Source: Lentzea californiensis
GTDB taxonomy: Bacteria > Actinomycetota > Actinomycetes > Mycobacteriales > Pseudonocardiaceae
Length of the DNA stretch: 64,000 nucleotides
Reading direction: 5' to 3'
Assembly (NCBI RefSeq): GCF_024648825.1
Contig: NZ_JANBBE010000002.1
Coordinates: forward strand, 310,001-374,000
This document shows, in pieces, positions 1-7,637 of the stretch. The notes under the pieces are model-generated. The model made no database searches. It saw only the letters and a program-made list of their open reading frames with translations, and was not told where the DNA came from. The first letter of the stretch is position 1. Each line of letters begins with the position of its first letter. The translations under genes and the position numbers were made by a program.

Positions 1-1186
1 CGTCGAGCACGGTGGTCAGTGACGGCGGTCGGTTCATCGCCGCCGCGGACGCCTGCAGCAGCCGTTCGGTGCCGCGCACGACGCGGGCTCGGGCGCCGAT
101 GTGGCCGAGCGTGGCCCAGTCGACGCGTTCCTTCGACGCGGCGTCGGAGACGAGCGTGTTGAGCACGGCGGCGTCTAGCAGCGGCGTCGGGTCGGTGAGC
201 AGTTCCAGTGCCGGGCGGTCGCCCCAGCCCGACTCGGGTTCGAGCGCCATGGCCTCGATCGCGACGATGCGGTCCTTCAGCGGTGGGTGGGAGTCGTACG
301 GGCCGCGGTCCGGGTCGTGCGGGTGCTGGCGGATCTCCTCCAGCTCCTCGTGGAGTTCGGGGGAGGTGCGCAGGCGGGCGAAGCCGTCGAAGAACGTCGT
401 GGGGAGGTAACCGAGTTCCCACGCGACGGTGAGGTGGCGGTTGGTGAAGAGGTCCCACGCGGCGTCGATCACCGGCAGCTCGCGCCAGGCGGACGCGGCG
501 GCGGACGAGCCGGCCAGCGTGGCGGCGACGCGGTCGGCGGCGAACTCCTGCCGGCGGCTGATCGCCCGGGAGAGACGGAGGTACAGCTTGGCGTAGCCGC
601 GGAACAGCTTGGCGATCATGCGCTGGAACCAGTGTTCGGCGTTCATGTGGGAACCGGCGCGCAGCATGGCTTCACGGCCGGAGACCACGACACCGGCGAA
701 ACGCGTGTCTTTGTTGGCGTAGTGCCCGAGTTCGTGGGCGAGCACGGCGATGAGTTGCTTCTCGGTCAAGGAGGTGAGCAGAGGTGCACCGATGAACATC
801 CTGCGCCTGAGGACGCGCAGTCCCAGGAAACGGGTGTCCTCGGCGATCGCGGCGTTCACCGCGGCGACGATCCGGATCTCGTCCGGCGGGCGGGTGCCGA
901 CATCGGCGGCCAGGCGGCGGACGAGGTCCCAGAGCGCGGGCTGCTGCTCGGGCGTGACGAGGGTGCCCGGCACCTCGTCCCGCGTGCGGCGTTCCAATGA
1001 GATCAGACCTTTGACCAGTGCGTACACCAGCGGCACGACGAACAGCGCCAGCTTCACGCCGACGAACGGGCGCTCGATCAGGGCGTACGTCTCCAGCGCG
1101 AGCAGGCCACCGATCAACCCGAAAGCGAGGACGTGGAAACCGACGAGCACCGCCACCGAAATGGCAGCACGCAACGAAACACGCAT
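1..1186 (-). CDS. M48-family zinc metalloprotease (C-terminus beyond window)
   Basis: Membrane-associated zinc endopeptidase of the M48 (Ste24/HtpX-like) family, probably acting on membrane or exported proteins. The frame opens at ATG 1186 and runs off the left edge, so about 395 residues are visible and the C-terminus is missing. Two hydrophobic helices lie within roughly the first 65 residues. The zinc motif HELGHY is at residues 151-156 (bases 719-736), and a QEFAADR stretch further on fits the third zinc ligand region. The start is preceded by a weak purine-rich site. It diverges from the subtilase gene across 268 bp. Family assignment is firm; the substrate cannot be read from sequence. 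Confidence 0.85.
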   Translation of the reverse strand, partial: MRVSLRAAISVAVLVGFHVLAFGLIGGLLALETYALIERPFVGVKLALFVVPLVYALVKGLISLERRTRDEVPGTLVTPEQQPALWDLVRRLAADVGTRPPDEIRIVAAVNAAIAEDTRFLGLRVLRRRMFIGAPLLTSLTEKQLIAVLAHELGHYANKDTRFAGVVVSGREAMLRAGSHMNAEHWFQRMIAKLFRGYAKLYLRLSRAISRRQEFAADRVAATLAGSSAAASAWRELPVIDAAWDLFTNRHLTVAWELGYLPTTFFDGFARLRTSPELHEELEEIRQHPHDPDRGPYDSHPPLKDRIVAIEAMALEPESGWGDRPALELLTDPTPLLDAAVLNTLVSDAASKERVDWATLGHIGARARVVRGTERLLQASAAAMNRPPSLTTVLD

Positions 1187-1454
1187 GAGTAGAGCGACCT
1201 TCCCCCAAAGCCCCCAGCGCCGCCCCCAGATGACGGCAGCACGAAGTGTGCACGAGAACCCGGTCCCGACTCAATCCCGAAAGGCGGCCGGTCCGAACCT
1301 GTCCTGGTGTGTCAACCAGCCGATCGGCCAGTACGGGTACCTCGGCGGGATGACATCCGCCTGTGCAGCTCCGGCCTTCAGGCGGAGGTGAGGTGACGCT
1401 CGGTGTCCCTACGGTCACTGGCGCAACACCTCATCGAGCACTGGAGGTAAACCA

Positions 1455-4400
1455 GTGAGAGCAGGACAGCGAGGTGCCCGCAGGGGGATCACCGCTCTCG
1501 CGCTGTCGGCAGGTCTCGTCACCGCGGAAACGACCACGGTGACGGCGGCTGTCGCGCACGCGGAGGAGCAGGCATCGGGGCAGGGGGACCGCAGCGTCAC
1601 GCTGATCACCGGTGACCGAGTGGAACTGGCCGGCAACCGCGTGGTGCGGGTCGTGCCGGGACCGGGGCGGGTCAGGCTGCCCGTGCGCACCTTCACGCGG
1701 GACGGGCACCAGCACGTGGTGCCCGCGGATGCGATCGCGTTGGTGGACAACGGAAAGCTCGACCCGCGGTTGTTCGACGTGACGTCGTTGGCCGAGTTCG
1801 GCTACGACGATTCGCGGCGCAGCACCGTTCCTGTGATCGTGCGGCCGGCGGCGGGCGCACGATCGGGCATCACGGCGTTGGCGGCGAAGGGCTCGGTCGA
1901 CGGCCTGGTGACCGGCACCGTCGAGAAGTCGGGCAGCGCCTGGGAGTCGCTGCGCGGTGGTGCGGTGGAGAAGGTGTGGCTCGACGGCATCCGCGAGGTG
2001 TCGCTCGACCGCAGCACCAAGCAGATCGGTGCTCCGCAGGCGTGGCAGGCAGGCGTCACGGGCAAGGGCGTGAAGGTCGCGGTGCTCGACACTGGTGTCG
2101 ACGAGAAGCACCCGGATCTGCAGGGCAGGCAGGTCGCCGAGAAGAACTTCACCGACTCGCCGGACAACACCGACGAGGTCGGGCACGGCACGCACGTCGC
2201 GTCGACCATCGCCGGCAAGGGCGAGCAGTACCGCGGTGTCGCGCCGGACGCAGAGATCCTCGACGGCAAGGTCTGCCAGCCGGGCGGTTGCAGCGAGTCG
2301 GCGATCCTCGGCGGCATGCAGTGGGCGGCCGAGCAGGGCGCGAGCGTCATCAACATGAGCCTGGGCGGCGGTGACACCCCGGAGATCGACCCGCTCGAGG
2401 AGGCCGTCAACCGGATCTCCCAGGAGACCGGCGCGCTGTTCGTGATCGCGGCGGGCAACTCCGGCCGGCCGGAGACGATCGGTTCGCCGGGCAGCGCCGA
2501 GTCCGCGCTGACCGTCGGGGCGGTGGACCGCAACGACGGCATCGCGCCGTTCTCCAGCCGTGGCCCGGCCGCGGACGGAGCGGTGAAGCCGGACATAACC
2601 GCGCCCGGCGTCGGCATCATGGCCGCCGAGGCCGGCACGCAGGGCCACGTCGCGATGGACGGCACGTCGATGGCGACGCCGCACGTCGCAGGCGTTGTCG
2701 CGTTGCTCAAGCAGCAGCACCCGGACTGGACCGGCACGCGGCTCAAGGCGACCGTCATGGCGTCGGCCAAGGCGAATCCGTCGCTGACGGCGTTCGACCA
2801 GGGCGCGGGCCGCGTCGACGTGCCGAAGATGCTGGCGCAGCAGGTGGTCGCGGACCCCGCGAACATCAACTTCGGGTTGCAGCAGTGGCCGCACGACGAC
2901 GACCAGAAGATCGTCCGCGAGGTCACCTACCGCAACCCCGGCAAGGAACCCGTCACGCTCGACCTGAGCGCGGACGTCAAGGGACCGGACGGCAAGCCCT
3001 CGCCCGCCGGTCTGTTCACCGTGTCCCCGGCGAAGGTCACCGTGCCCGCCGGCGGCGAGGCGAAGGCCACGATCACCGCTGACACCAGGGTGAACGCGCC
3101 GGACGGCGCCTACAGCGGCGCGATCGTCGCGTCGAACGGCCTGCGCACGCTCGTCAGCGTCAACCGCGAGGTCGAGAGCTACGACACCGCCGTGTCGGTG
3201 CTGGGCGCCGACGGCAACCCGGCCGACTCCCACAGCACGTACTTCGTCAACACCAAGACCGGCAAGTCCTACTCAGGGCTGACGAGGAACGCCCGCCTGC
3301 CCAAGGGCGAGTACCTCGTGGACAGCGGCATCATCACCCCGGACTTCAAGGTCGCGTTCCAGGTGCAGCCGAAGTTCCAGGTGACCGGCAAGGGGTCGAT
3401 CACGATCGACGCGCGCAACGCCGAACCGGTCGCGCTCAAGACGCCGGACCCCGCGGCCAAGAGCATGATCGGCACGGTCGGCTACTCCATCCCGATCGCG
3501 GGAAGGACGGACGGCCACGGCTGGGCGTTCTTCGGCGGCTTGGCGGGCCAGGTGTCCACGGCTCAGATCGGGCCGGACGTGCCGGGCTTCTCCACGACGA
3601 TCGCCGAGCAGTTCCAGGGCACGGCACGCGACGAGAAGACCCCGGTCAGCTACCGCCTGATGTACACCGAGAAGGGCATGCCGACCGGCTACGAGCGCAC
3701 CGCCAAGGCGAACGAGCTCGCCGAGGTGACGTCGAGCTTCCGCAACGCCGGCGAGGGCCGTCAGCACGGCATCGCAGTGATGCCGGACCCGGTGGACGGC
3801 AGCGGCGGCTTCGGCTGGTTCACCCAGGTGCCGGAAGGCGGCCGCGCGGTCGACCACGTCTCGACCGCCACCGGCAAGTGGAGTTGGATCTACGACCGAG
3901 TCGGCCCGGACAACAACTACGAGTACACGACCCAGACGCCCACGCGTTCCTTCAAGGGCGGCAAGAAGTACGCGCAGACGTTCGGCGCCGCGGTCCTCGG
4001 CCCGTCCGTCCCGTCGGCACCCGGCTTCGGCCTCGCGAGGCTCGAGGACCAGATCGCCGTCAGGGTGCCGCTCTTCACCGACAGCAACGGCGGCGAGGGC
4101 AGGGTCGACGCCGGAACGGCGAAGACCTCGTTGTTCCACAACGGCACCAAGCTCGGCGAGTCGAACCGCCCCACCGCGGTCTTCGACGTCCCGGCCGGCG
4201 AAGGCACCTACCGGGCCGAGATGGAACACAGCCGCGACGCGGAACTCTCGAAGAAGGTGAGCGGTGCCTGGACCTTCAAGGCCAAGCACACCGCCGACAT
4301 CACGCACCTCCCGCTCACGGTGGTCCGCTTCCTGCCCAAGCTCGACGACGAGGACACCGCGCACGGCCGGGTGCAACTGGTCCCGCTGAAGGTCGAGCAG

Positions 4401-4610
4401 GCCCAGAACACGCCGAAGGTCAAGCGCGTCACCGTCGAGGTGTCCTACGACGACGGCGCGACCTGGAAGCAGGCACAGGTGGCCGGCGACAAGGTGGTCC
4501 TGCACCACCCGAAGGGCGCGAGGTCCGTTTCGTTGCGCGCCAGGACTACGGACGCGGCGGGCAACACCGGCGAGGTCACGATCATCAGCGCCTACAAGAT
4601 CGCAAGCTGA
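1455..4610 (+). CDS. secreted subtilisin-like serine protease (S8), 1051 aa
   Basis: Exported endopeptidase. The GTG start follows a GGAGG site (1442-1446) at a good distance. An N-terminal signal region (basic residues, then ITALALSAGLV) is followed by a propeptide-like stretch, and the catalytic domain spans about residues 195-470. The full triad is visible: Asp212 in VAVLDTGVD, His244 in GHGTHVA and Ser405 in GTSMATPHVAG, with the oxyanion Asn335 in AAGNSG. The remaining roughly 580 residues look like beta-sandwich modules, as in the large subtilases of Streptomyces and Pseudonocardiaceae. No sortase motif or C-terminal anchor is seen, so the protein is probably released. Activity looks intact; the substrate is unknown. 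Confidence 0.93.
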   Translation: MRAGQRGARRGITALALSAGLVTAETTTVTAAVAHAEEQASGQGDRSVTLITGDRVELAGNRVVRVVPGPGRVRLPVRTFTRDGHQHVVPADAIALVDNGKLDPRLFDVTSLAEFGYDDSRRSTVPVIVRPAAGARSGITALAAKGSVDGLVTGTVEKSGSAWESLRGGAVEKVWLDGIREVSLDRSTKQIGAPQAWQAGVTGKGVKVAVLDTGVDEKHPDLQGRQVAEKNFTDSPDNTDEVGHGTHVASTIAGKGEQYRGVAPDAEILDGKVCQPGGCSESAILGGMQWAAEQGASVINMSLGGGDTPEIDPLEEAVNRISQETGALFVIAAGNSGRPETIGSPGSAESALTVGAVDRNDGIAPFSSRGPAADGAVKPDITAPGVGIMAAEAGTQGHVAMDGTSMATPHVAGVVALLKQQHPDWTGTRLKATVMASAKANPSLTAFDQGAGRVDVPKMLAQQVVADPANINFGLQQWPHDDDQKIVREVTYRNPGKEPVTLDLSADVKGPDGKPSPAGLFTVSPAKVTVPAGGEAKATITADTRVNAPDGAYSGAIVASNGLRTLVSVNREVESYDTAVSVLGADGNPADSHSTYFVNTKTGKSYSGLTRNARLPKGEYLVDSGIITPDFKVAFQVQPKFQVTGKGSITIDARNAEPVALKTPDPAAKSMIGTVGYSIPIAGRTDGHGWAFFGGLAGQVSTAQIGPDVPGFSTTIAEQFQGTARDEKTPVSYRLMYTEKGMPTGYERTAKANELAEVTSSFRNAGEGRQHGIAVMPDPVDGSGGFGWFTQVPEGGRAVDHVSTATGKWSWIYDRVGPDNNYEYTTQTPTRSFKGGKKYAQTFGAAVLGPSVPSAPGFGLARLEDQIAVRVPLFTDSNGGEGRVDAGTAKTSLFHNGTKLGESNRPTAVFDVPAGEGTYRAEMEHSRDAELSKKVSGAWTFKAKHTADITHLPLTVVRFLPKLDDEDTAHGRVQLVPLKVEQAQNTPKVKRVTVEVSYDDGATWKQAQVAGDKVVLHHPKGARSVSLRARTTDAAGNTGEVTIISAYKIAS

Positions 4611-4612
4611 CC

Positions 4613-4652
4613 GGCCGGACCTGACGGTCAGAACTGACTGCCAGGTCCGGCC
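4613..4652. terminator. hairpin between convergent subtilase and PhoD genes
   Basis: A perfect 11-bp inverted repeat (4613-4623 with 4642-4652, GGCCGGACCTG and its complement) begins two bases after the subtilase stop. A smaller GTCA/TGAC stem sits inside its loop. There is no clear T-run. It probably terminates the subtilase transcript. The rest of the gap to 4846 is GC-rich sequence with more GGCCGG words and no gene that I can support. Confidence 0.55.
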
Positions 4653-4846
4653 AGCACGGACGCCAGGGCCGACAGGCTGGCGCCGACAGCCCGGCCGGTC
4701 GCACGTGACGGCCTGGCTGCCCGGCCGGAACTCACCGGCCAGGAACTGTCAGACCTGCTGACTAGCATCGGATTCGGGGGATCCACCCTCCGCCCACAGG
4801 AGCCCAGGGCCCCCGAGTCCGAGCGTACTCAGCGGGTCTGACACGT

Positions 4847-6385
4847 TCAGGGACGCCGGTACTGCGCAGCCGACCCGGCAGTCGCCGGATCCTCGTAGCT
4901 CCCGGCCTTCCCCCGGCCGACGTGGAACGTGGTCAGCGTCGACACCGGCGACGAGGCGTCCCGCCGGTCCCCGATCACCTTCATGTGCGTGGTGAACCGC
5001 TGCGGCGTCACCTCGTACATGTCGTACCCGTACCTGTTGCCCTCGAAGTACTTCAGGTGCGGGTTCGCCGCTCCCATGACCGGTCCGTTCGCCGCGTTCC
5101 ACTCCGGCGAGTACGCGCCCGACGTGACGGAGTGCGCGGTGAACTCCGTGCCGATGACCGGCGACGTGACGTCGTCGAAGTCCGGGCGGATGTCGTCCAC
5201 GAACGCCGAGTGCCAGTCGCCGGTCAGCACGACGAGGTCCTTCATGCCCTCGGCGGCGACGTGGCCCAGCACCTCGCGGCGTTCTGCCAGGAAGCCGTCC
5301 CACTGGTCGGTGAAGTAGTAGCCGCCGCCGGGGCGGGCGAGTTGCGACAGCATGATCGAGTTGATCCACACCTGCCACGTCTCGCGGGCTCCGGAAATGC
5401 CGTCCAGCAGCCACTTCTTCTGTTCTGCGCCCAGGATCGTGCCGCCGGCGAGGTTCTGCGCCGACCGGTACTGCCGCAGGTCCAGCACCGTCAGGTCGAG
5501 CAACGAGCCCCACTGGCGATGGCGGTAGATCTGTGGTTCGAGAGCGCTCCCAGAGCGGATCGGCAGGTGCTCGTACCAGGCCTGGTAGGCGGCGGCTCGG
5601 CGCTTCACGAACGGTGCTGAGCCCTCGGTGCCGCTGTAGTCGTTCACCACTTCGTGGTCGTCCCACGTCAGGTAGAAGGGGTGAGCCGCGTGGGCGTCGC
5701 GCAGCGACGGATCGCCCTTGTACAACGCGTGGCGGCGTCGGTAGTCCGCAAGGGACAGCACGGCGGGGCCCTCGTGATCACGCACGTGCGCGCCGCCGAC
5801 CTGGCCGTGCTCGTAGATGTAGTCGCCGAGGTGCACGACGAAATCCAGGTTCTCGGAGGCGATGCCGCGGTGTGCGGCGTAGAAGCCGTCGTGGAACGCC
5901 TGGCAGTTCGCCGTCGCGAACCTGACGCGGGACACCGGGCCGACAGGGGCCGTGCGCGTGCGGCCGACACGAGAACGCTTGCCCAAAGCCGAGAACTGGT
6001 AGTAGTAGGTGCGACCGGGCCGGAGACCGTGCACGGGCACGTGCACGCTGTGCCCCAACAGGTTCGAAGCAGCGACACTTCCGCCTGCCAGCCGCGAGCG
6101 CATCATGCGATCGGACGCGACAGACCACTCGACCTCGACGATCTCGGGCAGCGGCTGCTCGAACGCCAGGGGCTCGGGAGCCAGGCGCGTCCACAGGACC
6201 ACGCTGTCCGGCAACGGGTCGCCGGAGCCGACGCCCAGCGTGAACGGCGCGGGGTCCCACGACGCGCCCAGGTCCAGGGCGGCGGCGTGCGCCTCGGCGG
6301 GGGACAGGCCGGCCGAGAGCGGCCACACGGTGCCGAGAGCGCCGGCGGCGGCCGCGGCGCGCAGGAGATCACGTCGGTTCAGCAT
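4847..6385 (-). CDS. phoD: PhoD-family alkaline phosphatase/phosphodiesterase, Tat-exported
   Basis: Secreted metallophosphoesterase releasing phosphate from phosphoesters outside the cell. The 512-aa frame starts at ATG 6385 with a Tat signal (NRRDLLRAAAAAG, ending near AEAHA), followed by the PhoD N-terminal domain (GSGDPLPDSVVLWTRL). Metal-site motifs are LGDYIYEHG, WDDHEVVNDYSG and LTGDWHSAFVDD, as in Ca/Fe-dependent PhoD enzymes. Its start overlaps the stop of the upstream gene as TGATG, so the two are translationally coupled. No PHO box was identified. It converges on the subtilase. The family is well supported; the natural substrate is not known. Confidence 0.9.
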   Translation of the reverse strand: MLNRRDLLRAAAAAGALGTVWPLSAGLSPAEAHAAALDLGASWDPAPFTLGVGSGDPLPDSVVLWTRLAPEPLAFEQPLPEIVEVEWSVASDRMMRSRLAGGSVAASNLLGHSVHVPVHGLRPGRTYYYQFSALGKRSRVGRTRTAPVGPVSRVRFATANCQAFHDGFYAAHRGIASENLDFVVHLGDYIYEHGQVGGAHVRDHEGPAVLSLADYRRRHALYKGDPSLRDAHAAHPFYLTWDDHEVVNDYSGTEGSAPFVKRRAAAYQAWYEHLPIRSGSALEPQIYRHRQWGSLLDLTVLDLRQYRSAQNLAGGTILGAEQKKWLLDGISGARETWQVWINSIMLSQLARPGGGYYFTDQWDGFLAERREVLGHVAAEGMKDLVVLTGDWHSAFVDDIRPDFDDVTSPVIGTEFTAHSVTSGAYSPEWNAANGPVMGAANPHLKYFEGNRYGYDMYEVTPQRFTTHMKVIGDRRDASSPVSTLTTFHVGRGKAGSYEDPATAGSAAQYRRP

Positions 6386-6891
6386 CAGCGGCCTCCGACC
6401 GTGAACGAGATGTTGTCCGCGTAGCCGTCGTTCGACGTGCCACCACCGGAACGGGTCATTTGCAGGGTCACGACGGCAGTGCGGCTGCCCGGCGGGACGG
6501 TGCCTCGCGCCGTCCGCTCGAGCAGGCCGGTGCGGCTCGAGCGTTCCTCCGCCGTCACCGGGCCGAGCACCACCAGACCGCGCGGGGTGCCGCCGGCGTC
6601 GAGGAACTCCACCGACAGGCGGGCGCCGTCCTGCTGCGATGCGTAGCCGCCGAGCCACGCGGACACCTCGAACTGAGACGACCGGCGCGGCAAGGTCACG
6701 CTCTGTCGCAGCGTGCTCAGTGGTGTGTCCCCGCCGCCGAAGAACGACGAGCCGCGCCGCGCCGGACCGGGATCACCCGGCCCCGGATACCCCTGGCCCG
6801 TGTCGTACCGCAGCACGACCGGGGCGCCCGCGACGACGAGCCAGCCGGTCAGGCCCTGCTCGGCGGCGCCGTTGACGATGAGTTCGGTCAT
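6385..6891 (-). CDS. small beta-sandwich (galactose-binding-like) protein coupled to phoD
   Basis: A 168-aa protein of unknown function. It begins MTELIVNGAAEQGLTGW and continues with alternating beta strands and motifs such as FEVSAWLGGYASQ and the C-terminal YADNISFTV. This layout resembles carbohydrate-binding or galactose-binding-like modules that follow an N-G-x-E-x-G-x-x-G-W opening. No clear signal peptide is seen from this start. A longer version from GTG 6963 is possible but adds an unconvincing, arginine-rich N-terminus. The gene's stop overlaps the phosphatase start (TGATG), so the pair is probably co-expressed; a role in binding a phosphorylated glycan is speculation. Confidence 0.65.
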   Translation of the reverse strand: MTELIVNGAAEQGLTGWLVVAGAPVVLRYDTGQGYPGPGDPGPARRGSSFFGGGDTPLSTLRQSVTLPRRSSQFEVSAWLGGYASQQDGARLSVEFLDAGGTPRGLVVLGPVTAEERSSRTGLLERTARGTVPPGSRTAVVTLQMTRSGGGTSNDGYADNISFTVGGR

Positions 6892-7173
6892 GCGGCTGAT
6901 CCGAGCAAGCGGGGCTGTCCCGGACGGATCGCGCGGCCGAACCAGGTGTGAACAGAAGGCCACAAGGGGCTGGAACGAGCCTCACGAAGGCCTCACCACT
7001 GCCCCAGGAGGATGATGGTGACAGAACAGACCGTATGAGAAGGCCGACTGGCTAGTCGCCGGGGCGTGTGGATCGTATCCTGGAAGGTGACGTCCCCAGG
7101 GTGGGTCGTCCGCCGGGTTCGGCGGAAACCGAAAACACCCGGCGCCCGCGACCGCTGTGCCGGAGGAGGAACG

Positions 7174-7569
7174 ATGCCACTCTCCGAGCACGAGCAGCGA
7201 CTGCTCGACCAGATCGAGCGCGCGCTCTACGCCGAGGACCCGAAGTTCGCATCTACCGTACGGGGCGCCAAGTTGCGCCGGCCGTCCAAGCGACGCCGCG
7301 TGCAGGGCATCGTGTTGTTCGTGGTCGGCGTGGCCGCGCTCATCACCGGAGTGATGCTCCCGCAACTCTCGATCGCCAGCATCCCCGTGGTGAGCGTCTT
7401 CGGCTTCCTCCTCATGTTCTTCGGTGCGCTCATCACCCTGACGACGTTGCGTCGCGGTGACCAGGTCGCCGAGGGAGCGCAGGAGGACGGCAAGCCCGCG
7501 CGCAGCCGCAGCTCGTTCTCCGAACGGATGGAAGAGCGCTTCCGCCGTCGCTTCGACGAAGAGCAGTAA
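7174..7569 (+). CDS. DUF3040 membrane protein
   Basis: A 131-aa actinobacterial membrane protein of unknown function. ATG 7174 follows an ideal GGAGGAACG site. The N-terminus MPLSEHEQRLLDQIERAL is the DUF3040 signature. A basic stretch (KRRR) precedes two adjacent transmembrane helices (about residues 47-95), and the tail is charged and arginine-rich. DUF3040 genes often sit near the dcw cluster and mraZ in actinobacteria, as here. A TATCCT -10-like element (7076-7081) suggests an approximately 85-nt leader; an in-frame upstream GTG at 7087 is less likely because the later site has a strong Shine-Dalgarno sequence. A convergent terminator follows. Confidence 0.88.
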   Translation: MPLSEHEQRLLDQIERALYAEDPKFASTVRGAKLRRPSKRRRVQGIVLFVVGVAALITGVMLPQLSIASIPVVSVFGFLLMFFGALITLTTLRRGDQVAEGAQEDGKPARSRSSFSERMEERFRRRFDEEQ

Positions 7570-7591
7570 GCAGACCCGAGAGCTTCGAAGC

Positions 7592-7624
7592 GAAGGGCCC
7601 GCCCCCACCGGGAGCGGGCCCTTC
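7592..7624. terminator. bidirectional terminator
   Basis: A perfect 11-bp stem (GAAGGGCCCGC at 7592-7602 with its complement at 7614-7624) and an 11-nt loop. It lies between the stops of the convergent DUF3040 and transglutaminase genes. The arms begin GAAGG on one strand and end CCTTC on the other, so it can serve both directions. Confidence 0.75.
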
Positions 7625-7637
7625 GTCTGTCTCGGAA

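Noticed and set aside
4749-5666. Long frame overlapping the 3' end of phoD
   Set aside because: Alternative frame of the phosphatase gene with no recognisable motif and no ribosome-binding site.
7087-7173. Leaderless start of the DUF3040 gene at GTG 7087
   Set aside because: TATCCT is close upstream, but ATG 7174 has a near-perfect Shine-Dalgarno sequence and begins the conserved domain.
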